Positions 1 through 7,805 of a stretch of 17,497 nt of DNA are shown in pieces. The stretch covers positions 1 through 17,497 of the forward strand of contig DJXD01000046.1 of NCBI GenBank assembly GCA_002449585.1, given 5' to 3'. The position numbers and the translations under genes were made by a program. The stretch's first letter is position 1. Every line of letters starts with the position of its first letter. This stretch comes from Ruminococcus sp. UBA7013 (GTDB lineage: Bacteria > Bacillota > Clostridia > Oscillospirales > Ruminococcaceae). A model generated the notes under the pieces. That model was given only the letters and a program-made list of their open reading frames with translations, had not been told where the DNA came from and searched no databases.

Positions 1-991
1 CCAGTCTGCCCATCTGAATACCAGTTAATGTATCATACAGTTTCTGGATCGTATCGCCCATTTTTTCCATACCGGATGGGAAATAGATTTCTTCATCATG
101 ATTTACAATCTTTCCTACCGGAGAAATAACGGCTGCTGTTCCGCAGAGACCACATTCAGCAAAATCTTTTACTTCATCAAAGAATACTTCACGCTCCTGC
201 ACTTCCAGACCAAGATAATGCTCAGCAACATATACTAAAGAGCGTCTTGTGATAGATGGCAGAATGCTATTTGATTTCGGTGTTACGATTTTTCCATCTT
301 TGGTGACAAACAGGAAATTTGCACCGCCAGTTTCTTCTACTTTGGTATGGGTAGCAGGATCAAGGAACATATTTTCATCAAACCCCTGTCTGTGTGCATC
401 CATCAGAGTATGAAGAGACATCGCATAATTCAGACCAGCCTTGATATTACCTGTGCCATGAGGTGCGGCTCTGTCGAGATCACTGACACGGATCGTAATG
501 GGTTTCGCACCGCCCTTGAAATAAGGGCCTACCGGAGTGCAGAACAATCTGAACTGATATTCTGTAGCAGGTTTTACACCGATTACAGCATTAATTCCGA
601 ACATGAACGGTCTTAAATACAGAGTCGCTCCGCTTCCATAGGGGGGAACATAATCCGCATTGGCTTTGACAACCTGTTCTACAGCATCAATAAATCTATC
701 TTTGGGGAATACAGGCATTTCGAGACGTTCAGCAGAAGATAACAGGCGTTCAGCATTGAGATCGGGGCGGAATGTCACGATTTTCCCATCTTTTGTAGTA
801 TAAGCTTTCAGGCCTTCAAATACTGTCTGCGCATACTGGAGCACACAAGCGCATTCACTCATAGTGATAGTAGCGTCTTCTGTGAGAGCACCTGCATCCC
901 ATGCGCCATTTTTATAATTAGACACATAACGCTTTTCTGTGGGCATATAGCCAAAGCCTAAATTGCCCCAGTCAATATTTTTCTTTTCCAT
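1..991 (-). CDS. ilvE: Branched-chain amino acid aminotransferase (3' end outside window)
   Basis: This is a PLP-dependent class IV (fold type IV) aminotransferase of the cytoplasm. It catalyses the last step of leucine, isoleucine and valine synthesis, moving an amino group from glutamate to the branched 2-oxo acids. The 330 visible residues start MEKKNIDWGNLGFGYMPT. They include the substrate-side motif GPYFKGGAKP, the PLP lysine in GTGNIKAGLNYA (K184), the EETGGANFLF segment and the phosphate-binding CGLCGTAAVISP motif. The frame is open to the window edge; relatives have about 340 residues, so only roughly ten to twenty seem to be missing. The ATG has a good ribosome binding site (AGAAGGA). 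The gene begins 33 bp after the leuB stop with no terminator between, so it is probably cotranscribed with leuB. I read this frame from the reverse complement; family identity is very secure. Confidence 0.95.
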   Translation of the reverse strand, partial: MEKKNIDWGNLGFGYMPTEKRYVSNYKNGAWDAGALTEDATITMSECACVLQYAQTVFEGLKAYTTKDGKIVTFRPDLNAERLLSSAERLEMPVFPKDRFIDAVEQVVKANADYVPPYGSGATLYLRPFMFGINAVIGVKPATEYQFRLFCTPVGPYFKGGAKPITIRVSDLDRAAPHGTGNIKAGLNYAMSLHTLMDAHRQGFDENMFLDPATHTKVEETGGANFLFVTKDGKIVTPKSNSILPSITRRSLVYVAEHYLGLEVQEREVFFDEVKDFAECGLCGTAAVISPVGKIVNHDEEIYFPSGMEKMGDTIQKLYDTLTGIQMGRL

Positions 992-1024
992 GATAAAAAA
1001 TCCTTCTTTCATGTAAATAAAAAT

Positions 1025-2107
1025 TTATATACGTTCTGTAATCAGCGTACCCATTTCAGAGCATTTTACCTGCTTACAGCCGTCTGACATAATATCTCCG
1101 GTGCGGAAACCATCTTGTAATACTTTCTTGACAGCATTTTCAATTGCATCTGCTTCTGTCTGCAAATCAAGAGAATATCTCAGAAGCATAGAAGCGGATA
1201 AGATTGCCGCAATCGGATTTGCAATATCTTTCCCGGCAATATCGGGAGCAGAGCCGCCGCTTGGCTCATAAAGGCCGAATTTTGTTTCATTGAGACTAGC
1301 TGACGGGAGCATACCAAGAGAACCCGTTACCATAGCGGCCTCATCAGAGAGAATATCACCAAACATATTTTCTGTTACCATAACATCGAACTGTGCAGGA
1401 TTTTTTACAATCTGCATAGCAGTACTGTCAACGAGGGCATGTTCTAGGGTGACTTCTGGATAATTCTGAGCTACTTCATTAACAACTTTTCTCCATAATC
1501 TAGAAGAATCGAGAACATTTGCTTTATCCACGCTTGTGACTTTTTTTCTGCGTTTCATGGCAACCTCAAATGCTTTGACGGCAATCCGGCGGATTTCATT
1601 TTCATTATAGCTGAGAGTATCAACCGCTGTCATTACGCCATTGACTTCTTCTGTTCTGCGTTCGCCGAAATACAGGCCGCCGGTGAGTTCTCGCATGATT
1701 AGCATATCAAAGCCCTGACTGCTGATATCTTCTCTGAGCGTACATGCGCCACGGAGTTCCGGATACAGAACACAGGGTCTTAAATTAGCAAATAATCCCA
1801 GAGATTTACGGAGTTTTAATAATCCCGCTTCCGGACGGCGATCGGGTGGGAGCTGATACCAGGGGGATGTTGTTGTATTTCCGCCAATTGAACCCATTAA
1901 GACAGCATCACTATTTTTACATGCCTGGATGGTTTCATCTGTGAGCGGAACGCCATTGACATCAATCGAACAGCCGCCCATTAATAACTGTGTATACTGG
2001 AACACATGGCCATATTTTACAGCGATCTGATCCAATACTTTCATAGCCTGAGAAACAATTTCTGAGCCGATGCCATCGCCTTTGATGACACCAATATGAT
2101 ATTTCAT
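1025..2107 (-). CDS. leuB: 3-isopropylmalate dehydrogenase
   Basis: This enzyme oxidatively decarboxylates 3-isopropylmalate to 2-oxoisocaproate with NAD+ and Mg2+ in the cytoplasm, the third step of leucine synthesis. With the chosen ATG the protein has 360 residues, normal for LeuB. Visible motifs are GVIKGDGIG at the N-terminus, the substrate arginines R100 and R110 (LRKSLGLFANLRP), R139 in MRELTGG, Y146 in LYFGER, the lysine K195 in SVDKANVL, the metal aspartates D251 and D255 in MFGDILSDEAA, and the NAD-binding GGSAPDIAGK near residue 288. An in-frame TTG lies 18 bp upstream, but it sits in the Shine-Dalgarno sequence (GAAAGGCG), so the ATG is preferred. The gene is first in its transcript and ilvE follows. 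leuA, leuC and leuD are not adjacent in this window. Confidence 0.97.
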   Translation of the reverse strand: MKYHIGVIKGDGIGSEIVSQAMKVLDQIAVKYGHVFQYTQLLMGGCSIDVNGVPLTDETIQACKNSDAVLMGSIGGNTTTSPWYQLPPDRRPEAGLLKLRKSLGLFANLRPCVLYPELRGACTLREDISSQGFDMLIMRELTGGLYFGERRTEEVNGVMTAVDTLSYNENEIRRIAVKAFEVAMKRRKKVTSVDKANVLDSSRLWRKVVNEVAQNYPEVTLEHALVDSTAMQIVKNPAQFDVMVTENMFGDILSDEAAMVTGSLGMLPSASLNETKFGLYEPSGGSAPDIAGKDIANPIAAILSASMLLRYSLDLQTEADAIENAVKKVLQDGFRTGDIMSDGCKQVKCSEMGTLITERI

Positions 2108-2137
2108 TATGATCACGCCTTTCAAAAATCTGTATTT

Positions 2138-2166
2138 ATTATACTACTTCTTAGAGAAAATGTCAA
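2138..2166 (-). promoter_or_regulatory. Sigma-A promoter of leuB-ilvE
   Basis: Reading the minus strand, a perfect -35 (TTGACA, 2166-2161) and a perfect -10 (TATAAT, 2143-2138) are separated by exactly 17 bp. Transcription would start near 2131, leaving only about 24 nt of leader before the leuB ATG. That is too short for a T-box or leader-peptide attenuator. Confidence 0.88.
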
Positions 2167-2179
2167 TCTTTTTTTGACA
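2161..2179. promoter_or_regulatory. Inverted repeat over the leuB -35 box (candidate operator)
   Basis: TGTCAA (2161-2166) and TTGACA (2174-2179) are inverted repeats with 6-bp arms and a 7-bp spacer. The left arm is the leuB -35 box itself, so a dimeric repressor here would block polymerase. The spacer is a T-run and the region is AT-rich, so the repeat could be chance. No regulator can be assigned. Confidence 0.3.
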
Positions 2180-2223
2180 TAATTTTAATTTTGAAACCAG
2201 ATTTAATTTTTTTCTGAATTTTC

Positions 2224-2252
2224 TTGAAATTATCACAGAACTGTGCTATAAT
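2224..2252 (+). promoter_or_regulatory. Sigma-A promoter of the small membrane protein / foldase / nth unit
   Basis: The -35 is TTGAAA (2224-2229) and the -10 is TATAAT (2247-2252), 17 bp apart, with an extended -10 TGC just before the -10. The expected start is near 2259, about 27 nt before the first gene. It is divergent from the leuB promoter, with 57 bp between the two -35 boxes. Confidence 0.85.
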
Positions 2253-2285
2253 AAATTTACTGTCCTATGAAAGGAGGATTCAGGC

Positions 2286-2669
2286 ATGAGGCATTATGTT
2301 ACCGTATATTTGCAATGGCTGGAAGAGCTTTTATCTTCTCCGGAACAGCTGGAAAAGATAGATATTTCAGCACTTCGAAAAGAGATTCTTGTGCAGATCG
2401 GTTTCATTCAGCATGAGAGAGCTGTGCATTTTCAGGTAGTTATTTTAGTAGGGCTGGCATTTTTCCTGACAATGGGCTTTTGTCTGTATTTTCATACAAT
2501 AGGGCTGATACTTCTGAGTGTGCTTTTACTGGGGTTATTTGCGCCATATATCTGGCATTATTATTTTCTGGAAAATTCTATACAGAAAATTTATATTCTC
2601 TATAACCGTGTGGCTGCTCTGGAAGATCAGATAGATTATCCCAACAGGGATAAAATGGGACAATTTTAA
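2286..2669 (+). CDS. Small two-helix membrane protein, function unknown
   Basis: I do not recognise this 127-residue protein. Residues 1-48 form a charged, probably helical cytoplasmic or peripheral segment. Residues about 50-69 and 71-91 are two hydrophobic helices joined by a very short turn, so both termini should lie on the same side of the membrane. A charged tail (residues 98-127) with heptad-like hydrophobics (IQKIYILYNRVAALEDQI) may form a short coiled coil. The start is well supported by a strong ribosome binding site (AAAGGAGGA) and by a consensus promoter immediately upstream. The next gene, a membrane-anchored foldase, starts 21 bp after the stop, so the two are cotranscribed. A link to the foldase or to protein export is possible but is inferred from position only. 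Confidence 0.82.
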   Translation: MRHYVTVYLQWLEELLSSPEQLEKIDISALRKEILVQIGFIQHERAVHFQVVILVGLAFFLTMGFCLYFHTIGLILLSVLLLGLFAPYIWHYYFLENSIQKIYILYNRVAALEDQIDYPNRDKMGQF

Positions 2670-2690
2670 TTCATGAAAGGAATGATCATC

Positions 2691-4355
2691 ATGGCAAAAG
2701 ATCAGCAGACACCCGAACAGCCGGAAGATTATAAAGGCATTTTGGGCGATTATGATGAATCTGCACAGCCGGAACAATCAGAAGATCCTGCTCCGCCTAA
2801 GAAAAATAATACACTGAAAATAGCCGGGATTGGGGCGGCTTCGGTTGCGCTTCTAATGTGCCTTGGCTTCGTTGGTGTTGATATCTGGAAAAAATCAGAA
2901 TCGCAGCAAGATCCGCCTGTTACATCAGAAGAAACACAGATCACACAAGAAGAAAATCAGGAAAATCAGGAAACACAGAATATGAATACTACAACAGACA
3001 GCAGTATTGCACTCAGTACAGAAAATATTGTCATCTCTCCGGCTGTGATGGAATGCTTTTACAGAGATTATCTTTCACAGTATGGTTCTGCTTTAAGCTA
3101 TTACGACGTGGATGCTTCCGCTTCTCTGAAAGATCAGATGCTCCCGGAAGATGCAGGGGAATCAATGTCCTGGTTTGATTATTTTATGACACAGACACAA
3201 GTTTCTGCTTCTCAGGTACTCGTGATTAATGAAGCCGCCAAGGCCGCTGGCCATACGCTCACAGAAGAAGAAAACAAAGTCATAGATGAAGATCTAGCCT
3301 CACGAGATCTTTCCGGCTATAGCGAATCTGTAACAAAAGACGACCTTCGGAAAATGATTGAAATGCGGGCTATCGCTTCTTCTTATTTTGAAAATGTGCT
3401 GAATAATTTAAATATTACAGATGCAGACTGTGAAGAGTATTATCAGAAAAATAAAAATTCATTCGATACTTGCGGATTAATTGGATTTACTATTTCTTAT
3501 GATGATCCGGATGCAACTGCGCCTACAGATGAAGACGGAGAAACCCTGCCGACAGAAGAACCCGGCATGACGCAGGAACAGGCAAAAGCATTTGCAGATG
3601 CACTTGAAAATGCCACTTCTGCGGAAGATTTCAAAAATCAGATCTGTGATATTCTCCGGGAATATGAAGGATATACAGAAGAACAGATTGCTAATATTGA
3701 TCCGTCTATTTCAACAGACAGTTTCCCCTATTCAGAAGGCAATGAGCTCGCAGAATGGGCATTTTCAGCCAATGTCAATGATAAAAAAATGATAGAAGGC
3801 ACAAATAACTATTCTGTTTATTATCTCACACGTGCCGCCAGCCGGGATGATACAGAAACAGTTAATGTCCGTCATATTCTGTTTTCAATTTCTAATCATA
3901 CAGAAGAACTTGCGGAAGATGCCGACGAAGATGCTGTTGCTGCCGCAGAAGAAAAGGCTTTAGCAGAATGCTGGAAACTCGCCCAAGATACCCTTGCTCA
4001 ATGGGAAGCTGGTGAAAAAACAGAAGATAGCTTTGCAGAGCTTGCCAGTCAACTGACAGAAGATCCCGGCTCACAGACAACAGGCGGCTTGTATGAAAAT
4101 GTCTATGTCGGCCAGATGGTGACAGCCTTCAATGACTGGTGCTTTGATGCTTCCCGTCAGCCCGGAGATACTGGCCTTGTTGAAACAAATTATGGCGTTC
4201 ATGTGATGTATTTTTCCGGCTCTGGTGATCCCGTTTGGAAATCTTCCGCCCATCAGGCACTCCAATCAGAACGCATGAATGCCTGGTATGATGAACAGGA
4301 AGCACTTTGGACAATCACAGTCAATGAAGAAGCTATTTCTAATATTCCGGGGTAA
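2691..4355 (+). CDS. Membrane-anchored parvulin-type peptidylprolyl isomerase (PrsA/SurA-like foldase)
   Basis: This protein probably helps secreted proteins fold outside the membrane by cis-trans isomerisation of prolyl bonds. It has 554 residues from the chosen ATG: an acidic cytoplasmic N-terminus (1-40), one membrane helix (about 43-66) with no lipobox, an acidic Gln/Thr-rich stalk (67-110), a helical SurA/PrsA-like chaperone region (about 111-256), a diverged parvulin-like segment (about 257-381) and a better conserved parvulin domain (about 390-509). The last begins VRHILF and ends with YGVHVMYF. Unlike PrsA, which is a lipoprotein, this one is a type II anchored protein. An in-frame ATG 18 bp upstream overlaps the Shine-Dalgarno GAAAGGA, so the second ATG is chosen. 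The gene follows the small membrane protein and is nearly joined to nth. The diverged domain could be non-catalytic. Confidence 0.9.
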   Translation: MAKDQQTPEQPEDYKGILGDYDESAQPEQSEDPAPPKKNNTLKIAGIGAASVALLMCLGFVGVDIWKKSESQQDPPVTSEETQITQEENQENQETQNMNTTTDSSIALSTENIVISPAVMECFYRDYLSQYGSALSYYDVDASASLKDQMLPEDAGESMSWFDYFMTQTQVSASQVLVINEAAKAAGHTLTEEENKVIDEDLASRDLSGYSESVTKDDLRKMIEMRAIASSYFENVLNNLNITDADCEEYYQKNKNSFDTCGLIGFTISYDDPDATAPTDEDGETLPTEEPGMTQEQAKAFADALENATSAEDFKNQICDILREYEGYTEEQIANIDPSISTDSFPYSEGNELAEWAFSANVNDKKMIEGTNNYSVYYLTRAASRDDTETVNVRHILFSISNHTEELAEDADEDAVAAAEEKALAECWKLAQDTLAQWEAGEKTEDSFAELASQLTEDPGSQTTGGLYENVYVGQMVTAFNDWCFDASRQPGDTGLVETNYGVHVMYFSGSGDPVWKSSAHQALQSERMNAWYDEQEALWTITVNEEAISNIPG

Positions 4356-4360
4356 TCTGC

Positions 4361-5005
4361 ATGACTAAACAAGAGCGTACAAATAAAGCTATAGAAATTC
4401 TGAAATATCATTATCCTGATGCACAATGTGCCCTGACATATAAAGCACCTTATCAGCTCATGATTGCGGTGATCCTGTCCGCACAGTGTACGGATGCCCG
4501 TGTTAATCTTGTTACACCCGGATTATTTCAGCAGTTTCCAAGCATGCAGGCGTTTGCAGATGCAGATCTGTCTGAATTGGAACAAGCTATCAAAACATGC
4601 GGATTTTATCATAATAAAGCCAAAAATATCAAAAAGGCCTGTCAGCGGCTTCTGACGGTTTATCATGGCATTCTGCCTGATACCATGCAGGAATTGCTGA
4701 CACTCCCCGGAGTCGGGAGAAAAACAGCTAATTTATTATTAGGCGATGTTTATCATCAGCCAGCCGTTGTGACAGATACGCATTTTATTCGCATTACCGG
4801 AAGGCTTGGCCTGACACAAGAGACAGAACCTAAAAAAGTAGAGACAGATCTCCGGGCATTGCTTCCTCCAGAAGAATCTTCTGATTTTTGTCATAGAATT
4901 GTCTTGTTCGGCCGGGAAACCTGTCAGGCAAGAAAACCGAAATGTCATGCCTGTCCAATGGCAGATTTTTGCCCTTCCCAGTCAGTTTTTTTAGAAAAAT
5001 CATGA
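4361..5005 (+). CDS. nth: Endonuclease III (DNA glycosylase/AP lyase)
   Basis: This base-excision repair enzyme removes oxidised pyrimidines and cleaves the abasic site by beta-elimination. The 214 residues match the family length. The helix-hairpin-helix LPGVGRKTAN contains the Schiff-base lysine K121, and the catalytic aspartate D139 is in VVTDTHFIR. The [4Fe-4S] cluster has canonical spacing, C188-x6-C195-x2-C198-x5-C204. The start lies 5 bp after the foldase stop with only a weak purine-rich site, so translation is likely coupled to the upstream gene. The repair function has no evident link to the foldase beyond sharing the transcript. No terminator is visible between nth and the secA promoter. 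Confidence 0.97.
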   Translation: MTKQERTNKAIEILKYHYPDAQCALTYKAPYQLMIAVILSAQCTDARVNLVTPGLFQQFPSMQAFADADLSELEQAIKTCGFYHNKAKNIKKACQRLLTVYHGILPDTMQELLTLPGVGRKTANLLLGDVYHQPAVVTDTHFIRITGRLGLTQETEPKKVETDLRALLPPEESSDFCHRIVLFGRETCQARKPKCHACPMADFCPSQSVFLEKS

Positions 5006-5012
5006 CAGGCTA

Positions 5013-5041
5013 TTGACAAATACAAGCAAATAGGATAAAAT
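5013..5041 (+). promoter_or_regulatory. Sigma-A promoter of secA
   Basis: The -35 is TTGACA (5013-5018) and the -10 is TAAAAT (5036-5041), separated by 17 bp. It starts 8 bp after the nth stop and should give a leader of about 28 nt before the secA ATG. Readthrough from the nth transcript is also likely, as no terminator is seen. Confidence 0.78.
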
Positions 5042-5075
5042 AAATATATCAATACAAAAAAGGCGGTATGATCAG

Positions 5076-7757
5076 ATGGGTATTTTAACAGCCATTTTCG
5101 GCTCTTATAGTGAAAAAGAACTGAAACGGATCAAACCAATCAAGGATCAAGTTCTTGCATTGGAAGAAGAATATAAAAAGCTCAGTGATGCAGAGCTAAA
5201 AGAAAAAACAGTAGAATTCAAACAGAGAATTGCTGATGGTACAGATACGCTGGATACACTCCTTCCGGAGTCTCTGGCGGCTGTCCGGGAAGCTGGGGCA
5301 CGTGTCCTCGGCAAACGTGCTTTTGAAGTACAGATTATTGGTGCAATTGTCCTGCATCAGGGACGTATTGCAGAAATGAAAACCGGTGAAGGAAAAACAC
5401 TTGTGGCATGTCTTGCGGCTTATGCAAACGCCCTCAGCGGAAAAGGTGTGCATGTCGTTACTGTTAATGATTATTTAGCTAAGACACAGTCAGAAGAAAT
5501 GGGAAAAGTACACAGATTCCTCGGTCTGACAGTTGGATGTATCCTGCATGATCTGAATAATGCACAGCGCAGAGCAGCTTATGCTTGTGATATTACTTAT
5601 GGAACAAATAATGAATTTGGCTTTGACTATCTTCGTGATAACATGGTTACGCATAAAAAAGATATGGTGCAAAGAGAACTAAATTTTGCAGTTGTCGATG
5701 AAGTTGACTCTATTCTGATCGATGAAGCAAGAACACCATTGATTATTTCCGGACAGGGTGATAAATCCACTGACATGTATATCAAAGCAGATAAATTTGT
5801 CAAAACGTTAACACCCATTACATTCGTAGAATTGGATGATAAAGTAGATCAAGAAGAAATGAGCGAAGGCGCAGACTATATTATTGACGAAAAAGCCAAA
5901 ACGGCAACCATCACAAAACAGGGCGTTGAAAAAGCAGAAAAATATTTTCATGTGGATAATTTAATGGCACAGGAAAATTTGACACTCCTGCATCATATTA
6001 ATCAGTCATTAAAAGCCATCGGCATTATGAAAAAAGATACAGATTATATTGTCGAAGATGATGAAGTTATCATTGTTGATGAATTTACCGGCCGTAAGAT
6101 GCTGGGGCGGCGATTTAATGACGGTCTGCATCAGGCCATTGAAGCAAAAGAGGGTGTCAAAGTTCAGAGAGAATCCAAAACACTTGCAACAATTACATTT
6201 CAGAATTATTTCCGGTTATATGCCAAGCTTTCCGGTATGACTGGTACAGCCATGACAGAAGAAGATGAATTTAGAGAAATCTATAAACTGGATGTTATTG
6301 CAATTCCTACAAATCGCCCTGTACAGCGTATTGATCACCCAGATCAGGTATATCGCTCAGAAAAAGGTAAATTCTTGTCTATTATTGAACAGATCGTAGA
6401 ATGCAATAAAAAAGGGCAGCCTGTCCTTGTTGGTACGGTTTCAATTGAAAAATCAGAATTATTATCTGCTCTGCTCAAACAGCGTGGCATCAAGCATGAA
6501 GTGCTGAATGCTAAATATCATGCCAAAGAAGCCGAAATTGTTGCCCAGGCCGGAAAACTCGGAGCTGTGACAATCGCCACCAATATGGCCGGACGTGGTA
6601 CAGATATTATTCTTGGCGGTAATGCTGAATTTACTGCTCGTGCAGAACTCCGCAAGCTTCAGAAGGAAACCGGTGAGCCGCTTTATGATGAAGCTGTCAT
6701 CAATGAAGCAATCGGCTTTGCAGATACGGATAATCCCGAAATTCTGGAAGCCCGTGAAGTATATCGAAAGCTCTATGATAAATATGACAAGCAGGTGAAA
6801 GAGGCTGCTGTTGCTGTCCGGGAAGCCGGCGGATTGTTCATTATTGGTACAGAACGCCATGAATCACGCCGTATTGATAATCAGCTTCGTGGACGTGCCG
6901 GCCGTCAGGGTGATCCCGGTGAAAGCCGTTTCTTCTTGTCTGTCGAGGATGATCTCATGAGAATCTTCGCCGGGGATAGAATGGAGGGTGTTATGCGCAA
7001 TCTGAATGTAGAGGAAACTATGCCCGTAGAAAGTAAGCTACTTACAAAAATTATTGAATCCTCTCAGAAAAAAGTGGAAGGCCGCAATTTCAGCATCAGA
7101 AAAAATACTCTGAATTATGATGATGTCATGAATGCACAGCGTGAAATTATTTATAAACAACGTGCTCAGGTGCTCGATGGAGAAGATTTGCATGAATCTA
7201 TTCTCAAGATGATGGAAGAACTTGTTACCAGCATCGCCGCTCAGTATCTCGCTGAGGAAGATGTTCAGGATACTTGGAATCTTGTCGGCCTGAAAGATTA
7301 TTTCTATGGCTGGCTTCTGGAAGATGGAGAACTTGTTTTCTCAGAAGAAGAACTCCCACAGCAGACCAGAACCAGTATCACAGAATTTTTAATTCAAAAA
7401 ATTAAGTCAAAATATGCCGAAAAAGAACAGACTTATGGTGAAAAAACAATCCGTGAATTGGAACGTGTTGTCATGCTCCGTGTGGTAGATACTAAATGGA
7501 TGGCTCATATTGATGATATGCAGGAATTAAAGCGTGGTATCAGCCTGAGAAGCTACGGCCAGAAAAATCCTGTTGTAGAATATCGCTATGAAGGTTTTGA
7601 CATGTTTGACGCAATGATAGAAAGCATTCGGGAGGATACTGTTCGGATGCTGATTACAATTCAGATTCAGCAAGCCCCTCCGCCACGTCAGCAGGTTCTG
7701 CGCCCTGATGCTCCCAATGCAGGAAGCCCCGGCGTAAAAAATAATAGAAATGCTTAA
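5076..7757 (+). CDS. secA: Preprotein translocase ATPase SecA
   Basis: SecA is the ATPase motor that drives unfolded preproteins through SecYEG. The protein has 893 residues. Visible features are Walker A MKTGEGKT (101-108), NDYLAKTQ, TYGTNNEFGFDYLRDNM, Walker B with DEVD (208-211) and DEAR (216-219), the preprotein cross-linking region, motif V (ATNMAGRGTD, about residue 500), motif VI (QLRGRAGRQGDPGESRFFLS, about residue 605) and the helical scaffold/wing with NYDDVMNAQR. The ATG has an AGGCGG site 9 bp upstream. The C-terminus ends in a Pro/Asn-rich linker (PPPRQQV...KNNRNA) with no CxCx8CH zinc-binding tail, which many SecA proteins carry for SecB or lipid contact. The gene has its own promoter and is followed by a GC-rich hairpin. 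Confidence 0.98.
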   Translation: MGILTAIFGSYSEKELKRIKPIKDQVLALEEEYKKLSDAELKEKTVEFKQRIADGTDTLDTLLPESLAAVREAGARVLGKRAFEVQIIGAIVLHQGRIAEMKTGEGKTLVACLAAYANALSGKGVHVVTVNDYLAKTQSEEMGKVHRFLGLTVGCILHDLNNAQRRAAYACDITYGTNNEFGFDYLRDNMVTHKKDMVQRELNFAVVDEVDSILIDEARTPLIISGQGDKSTDMYIKADKFVKTLTPITFVELDDKVDQEEMSEGADYIIDEKAKTATITKQGVEKAEKYFHVDNLMAQENLTLLHHINQSLKAIGIMKKDTDYIVEDDEVIIVDEFTGRKMLGRRFNDGLHQAIEAKEGVKVQRESKTLATITFQNYFRLYAKLSGMTGTAMTEEDEFREIYKLDVIAIPTNRPVQRIDHPDQVYRSEKGKFLSIIEQIVECNKKGQPVLVGTVSIEKSELLSALLKQRGIKHEVLNAKYHAKEAEIVAQAGKLGAVTIATNMAGRGTDIILGGNAEFTARAELRKLQKETGEPLYDEAVINEAIGFADTDNPEILEAREVYRKLYDKYDKQVKEAAVAVREAGGLFIIGTERHESRRIDNQLRGRAGRQGDPGESRFFLSVEDDLMRIFAGDRMEGVMRNLNVEETMPVESKLLTKIIESSQKKVEGRNFSIRKNTLNYDDVMNAQREIIYKQRAQVLDGEDLHESILKMMEELVTSIAAQYLAEEDVQDTWNLVGLKDYFYGWLLEDGELVFSEEELPQQTRTSITEFLIQKIKSKYAEKEQTYGEKTIRELERVVMLRVVDTKWMAHIDDMQELKRGISLRSYGQKNPVVEYRYEGFDMFDAMIESIREDTVRMLITIQIQQAPPPRQQVLRPDAPNAGSPGVKNNRNA

Positions 7758-7763
7758 TTCCAG

Positions 7764-7785
7764 ATCAGCCCCTCCGGGGGCTGAT
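7764..7785 (+). terminator. GC-rich hairpin after secA, weak terminator or attenuator
   Basis: ATCAGCCCC (7764-7772) pairs perfectly with GGGGCTGAT (7777-7785) around a 4-nt loop, TCCG. It lies 6 bp after the secA stop. The stem is strong, but only TTCTC follows instead of a long U-run, so termination is probably partial. It may also protect the secA transcript end. The next gene has no obvious promoter of its own. Confidence 0.6.
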
Positions 7786-7805
7786 TTCTCAAAGAAGGTG
7801 AAATT

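Noticed and set aside
347..616. Plus-strand open frame of 89 codons
   Set aside because: It lies wholly opposite ilvE, whose minus-strand frame carries the full aminotransferase motifs; it has no ribosome binding site and no recognisable domain.
2108..2125. TTG start six codons upstream for leuB
   Set aside because: The TTG is within the Shine-Dalgarno sequence; the ATG at 2107 is correctly spaced and the conserved LeuB N-terminus begins there.
2108..2285. T-box, riboswitch or leader peptide in the divergent intergenic region
   Set aside because: Both promoters lie close to their genes and leave leaders of only about 24-27 nt, too short for such structures.
6462..6860. Minus-strand open frame of 132 codons inside secA
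   Set aside because: It is antisense to the conserved SecA ATPase core, with no ribosome binding site or coherent protein features.
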